47,558 nt of DNA from Bacillota bacterium (GTDB taxonomy: Bacteria; Bacillota; Clostridia; Lachnospirales; Lachnospiraceae). The notes beneath the pieces were generated by a model. The model made no database searches and was not told where the DNA came from. It saw only the letters and a list, made by a program, of their open reading frames with translations. Within the stretch, counting starts at the first letter, position 1; each line of letters opens with the position of its first letter. Position numbers and translations under genes: made by a program. Shown here piece after piece: positions 44,434-47,558 of the stretch. Location: the NCBI GenBank assembly GCA_023435895.1, contig JAEZLH010000025.1, positions 1-47,558 on the forward strand, in the 5' to 3' direction.

Positions 44434-44880
44434 TACCAAAGACAAGCTAGAACGATTAACAAAAGAATTTGAACTACCGAAGAAGTGGTAATTTACCTAA
44501 GATTTTCAAATCACAAAAGAGTATGAAATTACAAAGGCTGGAGAAACTACTGAAAGATAAAAAGATTAATAGAGAACGAAAGAAACTAAAGTACATAGGA
44601 TTTTAACATACAAAAGCATCTAGAGTACATGAATATCAACATACAAAAGCTTGCTAATACCAAAGAATGATAATACGAATGCAATCAGATACGAAAGATA
44701 TATTGTACCAAAGAATTTTAAAACCACAAAAGCTTACTAACACAAAAGATGGTGTTACAAAAGATAGTGCTACAAAAGAATAATAAGGTACAAAAGATAA
44801 GATTGCAAATTGCAGAGCTCATCCAAATAATAATACATAAGATGGTAAGCAAACTACAAAAGAACATGGATTAGTAAAAT
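44434..44880 (+). repeat. Degenerate periodic array of TACAAAAGA-like 9-mers
   Basis: About 26 imperfect copies of TACAAAAGA occur at 44434, 44457, 44475, 44494, 44512, 44530, 44548, 44575, 44592, 44609, 44626, 44642, 44658, 44674, 44690, 44706, 44725, 44741, 44756, 44771, 44789, 44804, 44822, 44834, 44855 and 44871. Spacing is mostly 15-18, with seven successive steps of 17 or 16 between 44592 and 44706. The period is not a multiple of three and no ORF spans it, so it is non-coding. It lies between the fliS stop and a strong terminator and is probably the 3' UTR of the flagellin transcript. Function is unknown. Confidence 0.7.
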
Positions 44881-44881
44881 A

Positions 44882-44955
44882 AAAAGCTGTCCTCAATTAC
44901 TGATATCAAAGCTGGTTATAGCAATTGGCTAAGATAAGTAATTGGGACAGCTTTT
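44882..44955. terminator. Strong terminator after the periodic array, bidirectional
   Basis: AAAAGCTGTCCTCAATTACT (44882-44901) pairs with AGTAATTGGGACAGCTTTT (44937-44955) with a single bulge. The plus-strand arm ends in CTTTT; the minus-strand arm likewise ends in TTTT and serves the DUF2508 gene. Confidence 0.8.
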
Positions 44956-44962
44956 AAAATTG

Positions 44963-45172
44963 TTACACGAAGGTTGTATCCGCTTCCTTCGCTTTTCTCA
45001 ATAAGAACTTGTACCTGTTTTGCACAGCATTCAGCTCATAGATGCAGCTGTCAATCAAATCCGGGTCAACTACATTCTGAAAATTAGAATATGCCGCTTC
45101 CATAGCAATCTTTGTCTTGTTTATTTCGTCAATCAAATAAGTATCTTTTGGAATTCTCTTTTTAGCGAACAA
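44963..45172 (-). CDS. DUF2508-family small protein (YaaL-like)
   Basis: 69 residues: two amphipathic helices with LIDEINKTKIAMEAAYSNFQNVVDPDLIDSCIYELNAVQNRYKFLLRKA, the diagnostic pattern of DUF2508 (B. subtilis YaaL). Function unknown. Start is TTG at 45172, with AAGGTTGGTGAT ending six bases upstream; no in-frame ATG is near. In many Firmicutes the order is recR-yaaL-bofA on one strand. Here it points away from bofA, with a long-hairpin element starting 31 bases upstream of its start. Confidence 0.8.
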   Translation of the reverse strand: MFAKKRIPKDTYLIDEINKTKIAMEAAYSNFQNVVDPDLIDSCIYELNAVQNRYKFLLRKAKEADTTFV

Positions 45173-45202
45173 TATAGCATCACCAACCTTATATATGAGA
45201 TA

Positions 45203-45413
45203 GATATGTTACAGTTCAGCCTTTGGGTTGACTACCGCATAAGCTCGGGGAGAAATGATTCTCATAGTGAGTATTTGCATTCGTCGGTACTTGGGTTCTG
45301 TCTTTTAGAACCTTAGTACCGCTACGAAATGCAATTAAGTGGGAACGGCTCATCTATGGGAACATTTTCTCCCTGAGCTTATTCGTAACATAGAAGGCTG
45401 AACTTTACATATC
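45203..45413. repeat. Long-hairpin element, copy B
   Basis: A 211-base near-complete palindrome. Outer arms are GATATGTTACAGTTCAGCC (45203-45221) and GGCTGAACTTTACATATC (45396-45413); middle arms are ATAAGCTCGGGGAGAA and TTTTCTCCCTGAGCTTAT; inner arms are TTGCATTCGTCGGTAC and GTACCGCTACGAAATGCAA. Its core (45270-45350) is about 85% identical, reversed, to copy A at 20112-20193, while the outer arms differ. It sits between the divergent DUF2508 and bofA genes and could act as a mobile element remnant, a structured RNA or a terminator. Confidence 0.8.
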
Positions 45414-45519
45414 CATAGTATTATCAAAATATTTACCATTTATTCTATTGAATAACATAAAATGGATGATACTTGTATATAAATGAAATAGGACAGAGCT
45501 GTGAGTGGAGGTGGGAACC

Positions 45520-45798
45520 ATGGGAATGGAAAGTAAGATATTTATAGGTGTTATTATAGCATGTGTAGTGTTCATTGCAATTAGTCTAATCAGGAATAAG
45601 CCGGAGATGATTTTGAATGCGGTAGTTCGTACGTTTATTGGAACGACCGGTATTTATCTGCTGGATTTTATCTTGAAAAGCAATGGCATCCAGGTGCATG
45701 TGGGAATTAATGCAGCTACCGTATTGACCAACTCATTTCTTGGCCTGCCCGGCTTTCTTATGCTGTATGGTCTGGCGGCGTATTATACTTATGGTTGA
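45520..45798 (+). CDS. bofA: BofA-family protein, pro-sigma-K processing inhibitor
   Basis: 92 residues with two or three hydrophobic helices and the BofA signature region (NAVVRTFIGTTGIYLLDF...VGINAATVLTNSFLGLPGFLMLYGLAAY). In Bacillus BofA sits in the outer forespore membrane and holds back SpoIVFB cleavage of pro-sigma-K, so its presence suggests a sporulating organism. The frame is open from a GTG at 45505, but GGAGG (45507-45511), eight bases before the ATG at 45520, sets the start. It is monocistronic, followed by a terminator. Confidence 0.9.
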   Translation: MGMESKIFIGVIIACVVFIAISLIRNKPEMILNAVVRTFIGTTGIYLLDFILKSNGIQVHVGINAATVLTNSFLGLPGFLMLYGLAAYYTYG

Positions 45799-45837
45799 GT
45801 AGGAAGATTTAGATAGATTGTAATGAAATGTAAAAGG

Positions 45838-45878
45838 AAGAGCAGTGTCAAATCCGGTGAGGATTTGGGGCTGCTCTT
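45838..45878 (+). terminator. Rho-independent terminator of bofA
   Basis: AAGAGCAG/CTGCTCTT (45838-45845 and 45871-45878) plus an inner CAAATCC/GGATTTG stem, followed by GTTTCG. Confidence 0.75.
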
Positions 45879-46274
45879 GTTTCGTTAATCCATAACATTT
45901 CTAAAAGGGTAAGGTTGATTTCAGTTGCCAAAGAGTTTCGAGAGAGGCTTTATAAAGTAATGTCTGGTTATTAAAAACAAGAAAAAGAGCATACCTCAGA
46001 GAGGAAGCAGTTGATTAATCAGTGTCAGGCACGGAAGAATTATTACAATTCCAAAATTAGTCCAAGAAATATAAATATGCGCCATTTTTTTATAAAGGAA
46101 ATTGTATATAATGATATATAGTGCTATAACGGGAAAGCTGTAAGTCCTTATTCATTTACTATATAATTAATATTAGGGGGAATGCCTGCCAAAGAGGAAA
46201 GAGATTTGTTACTAGGACATTATTTTTTAGGATGTTTGTCATTATTTGAAACAAAAGAAAGAAGGGTGATTTTT
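45879..46274. other. Intergenic leader of the secreted modular protein
   Basis: About 395 AT-rich bases without a supported gene. GTATATAATG near 46104 contains a good -10, but its -35 is weak. AAGGGTGAT at 46262-46270 is the ribosome site of the next gene. No known riboswitch was recognised, although the 46110-46260 stretch is long enough for one. Confidence 0.4.
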
Positions 46275-47558
46275 ATGCTTAAAAAACACAGAGCGGGGTG
46301 GGCTATTTTTATTAGTTTTATTATGATTATAAGTATATTGTTAGACCCAATACCTCCGGCCAGAACCTTAGCAGCAACAGGAACTATAGATATTTCAAAT
46401 ACATCTTCAAATGGTAAAACATTTGGCAAGGCAACAAATGACGAGAGGATGAGATACCAAACTTTTACAGCCACTAACCTAAACAAGATAACAAGTGTTG
46501 ATTTAAGAGTGAAACGAGATAATGGGGTACCTAGTAATCTAACAGCAAGTTTATATGCGACTAGTGCAAATATGCCTACTGGAACGGCACTTGCTACAGC
46601 ATCAATTGCGGGATCTGCTGTTTCAACAAGTTTTAGTACGGTAAGTGTTCCTTTGACTTACACAGGACTTGTAAATGGAACGAAATATGCTATTGTTGTT
46701 TCACAAGCAACTCTTTCGGATTCAGTATTCTATGAATGGGCGTGTGCAGCTACAAATAGTTCCTGTGAATTTGGTAGATATAATGGAACCTCTTGGATTG
46801 ATGAAAGCTCTGCAGGGGATGGATCAGTTATAATTAATGTAACAGACGGAGTATCAGGTACCCCAACCCCAGTACCAACAGCAACCCCTACCCCAACCCC
46901 AACTACAGGAGTAATAGACATATCAAATACTTCAACCAATGGTAAAACATTCGGCAAAGCAACGAATGACGAGCGAAGAAGATATGAAACCTTTACCGCC
47001 ACAAGTATGAATAAGATAACAAGTATTGAAGTTAGGGTTAAAAGTGATAATGGTGTGCCAAGTAACTTGACTGCAAGTTTATATGCAACCAGCGCAAATA
47101 AACCAACAGGGTCAGCGCTTGCAACTGCATCAATTGCAGGAAGCTCTGTTTCTTCAAGTTTTGGTTCAGTTACCATACCTTTAACATATACAGGACTTGT
47201 TAATGGAACAAAATATGCCATTGTTTTAACCCAGGCAACACTATCTGATACTACATTCTATGAGTGGGCTTATGCCGTAACAAATAGTAATTGTGAATTT
47301 GGTAGATATGACGGAACAAATTATATTGATGAATCTTCTGTTGGAGATGGTTCTATCAAGATTTATGTCTCTGATGTTGAAACTACACCAACAGCAACAG
47401 CAACACCAACAGCAACAGCAACACCAACAAAAACACCAACAGCAACACCAACAGCAACACCAACACCAACAGCAACACCAACACCACCTGTAGGAGTAAC
47501 ACCAACACCGGCGCCTCCAGGAGATGTGGCAAAGAACTATGGTTTTGAAAATGGAACT
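46275..47558 (+). CDS. Secreted modular protein with repeated beta-sandwich domains (partial, 3' end outside)
   Basis: The frame is open from ATG 46275 to the window edge (428 codons, no stop). AAGGGTGAT precedes it. A signal peptide (KKHRAGWAIFISFIMIISIL) leads to a domain of about 155 residues (TIDISNTSSNGKTFGKATND to SVIINVTDG), a Thr-Pro linker, a second copy of the same domain (VIDISNTSTNGKTFGKATND to SIKIYVSDV) and a second, longer Thr-Pro-Ala linker of about 40 residues. The last visible residues, KNYGFENGT, look like the start of a carbohydrate-binding module. The repeats resemble choice-of-anchor-like jelly rolls, from memory. Overall it reads as an extracellular polysaccharide-active or adhesion protein; the catalytic part, if any, is outside. 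Confidence 0.8.
   Translation, partial: MLKKHRAGWAIFISFIMIISILLDPIPPARTLAATGTIDISNTSSNGKTFGKATNDERMRYQTFTATNLNKITSVDLRVKRDNGVPSNLTASLYATSANMPTGTALATASIAGSAVSTSFSTVSVPLTYTGLVNGTKYAIVVSQATLSDSVFYEWACAATNSSCEFGRYNGTSWIDESSAGDGSVIINVTDGVSGTPTPVPTATPTPTPTTGVIDISNTSTNGKTFGKATNDERRRYETFTATSMNKITSIEVRVKSDNGVPSNLTASLYATSANKPTGSALATASIAGSSVSSSFGSVTIPLTYTGLVNGTKYAIVLTQATLSDTTFYEWAYAVTNSNCEFGRYDGTNYIDESSVGDGSIKIYVSDVETTPTATATPTATATPTKTPTATPTATPTPTATPTPPVGVTPTPAPPGDVAKNYGFENGT
47389..47500 (+). repeat. ACACCAACAGCA minisatellite encoding a Thr-Pro linker
   Basis: A run of near-perfect 6- and 12-base units (ACACCAACAGCAAC and variants) encodes alternating Thr, Pro and Ala between modules of the secreted protein. 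Such low-complexity DNA is prone to unit-number change without loss of frame. Confidence 0.85.

Noticed and set aside
44434..44880. CRISPR array or plasmid-type iterons
   Set aside because: The repeats are only about 9 bases and degenerate, the spacers are 6-9 bases, and there is no cas or rep gene.
46100..46260. Possible c-di-GMP or other riboswitch before the secreted protein
   Set aside because: No conserved core of a known class could be matched; only general folding potential is seen.
46730..47221. 163-codon minus-strand ORF
   Set aside because: It is the mirror of the repetitive secreted-protein gene, whose plus-strand frame has a signal peptide, ribosome site and domain repeats.
47293..47493. 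Gln/His-rich plus-strand ORF
   Set aside because: It is an out-of-frame reading of the Thr-Pro linker minisatellite.

Overview
The window is low-GC DNA from a motile, spore-forming member of the class Clostridia, most likely a plant-polysaccharide-degrading Lachnospiraceae (Lachnoclostridium/Anaerocolumna type). This is inferred from protein style and gene content: a sigma-D-type flagellar locus, BofA, a YesM/AraC-type two-component system beside a sugar ABC operon, a Met T-box, and ATP-type PEP carboxykinase. No taxonomic marker was searched.

Layout. 1-1200: 3' end of a 23S rRNA and seven tRNA genes (Asp, Val, Thr, Tyr, fMet, Phe, Lys), with an internal promoter and a closing terminator. 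1.7-4.6 kb: transaldolase and transketolase, followed by a nested, terminator-like RNA structure. 4.7-8.3 kb: a small frameshifted membrane-protein gene, an OmpR/histidine kinase pair and an unknown secreted protein. 8.6-12 kb: an ABC-2 exporter with a LytTR regulator and its DUF3021-type membrane partner. 12.2-16.2 kb: a heterodimeric ABC exporter on the minus strand, preceded by a strong promoter, a 27-codon leader ORF and an intrinsic terminator, which together form a candidate attenuator. 16.4-20 kb: a small alarmone synthetase with a coiled-coil membrane partner, an S1-domain protein, and a nuclease-fold-like protein of unknown role. 20-26 kb: a long-hairpin element, a DUF4846-CapA fusion lipoprotein, T-box-controlled metG and a DJ-1/PfpI protein. 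26.4-34.7 kb: a two-component system divergent from a sugar-binding protein, two permeases and a YicI-type alpha-xylosidase, fitting uptake and cleavage of alpha-xylosyl (xyloglucan-derived) oligosaccharides. 34.8-38.5 kb: pckA and a DUF885 lipoprotein. 38.7-44.4 kb: a flagellar unit (sigma-D-like promoter, large FliK-like protein, flagellin, FliS). 44.4-46 kb: a periodic non-coding array, a DUF2508 gene, a second copy of the long-hairpin element, and bofA. 46.3 kb to the end: the first 428 codons of a secreted modular protein.

Most noteworthy items: (1) about 26 degenerate copies of a TACAAAAGA-like 9-mer, spaced mostly 15-18 bp, between fliS and a strong terminator; (2) the leader-ORF/terminator arrangement upstream of the heterodimeric ABC exporter; (3) two related long-hairpin elements 25 kb apart, one of them between DUF2508 and bofA, whose relative orientation is inverted here; (4) the 1144-residue FliK-like protein; (5) mutually exclusive hairpins between the sugar permease and yicI. 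Domain names are recalled from family knowledge; no database search was run.
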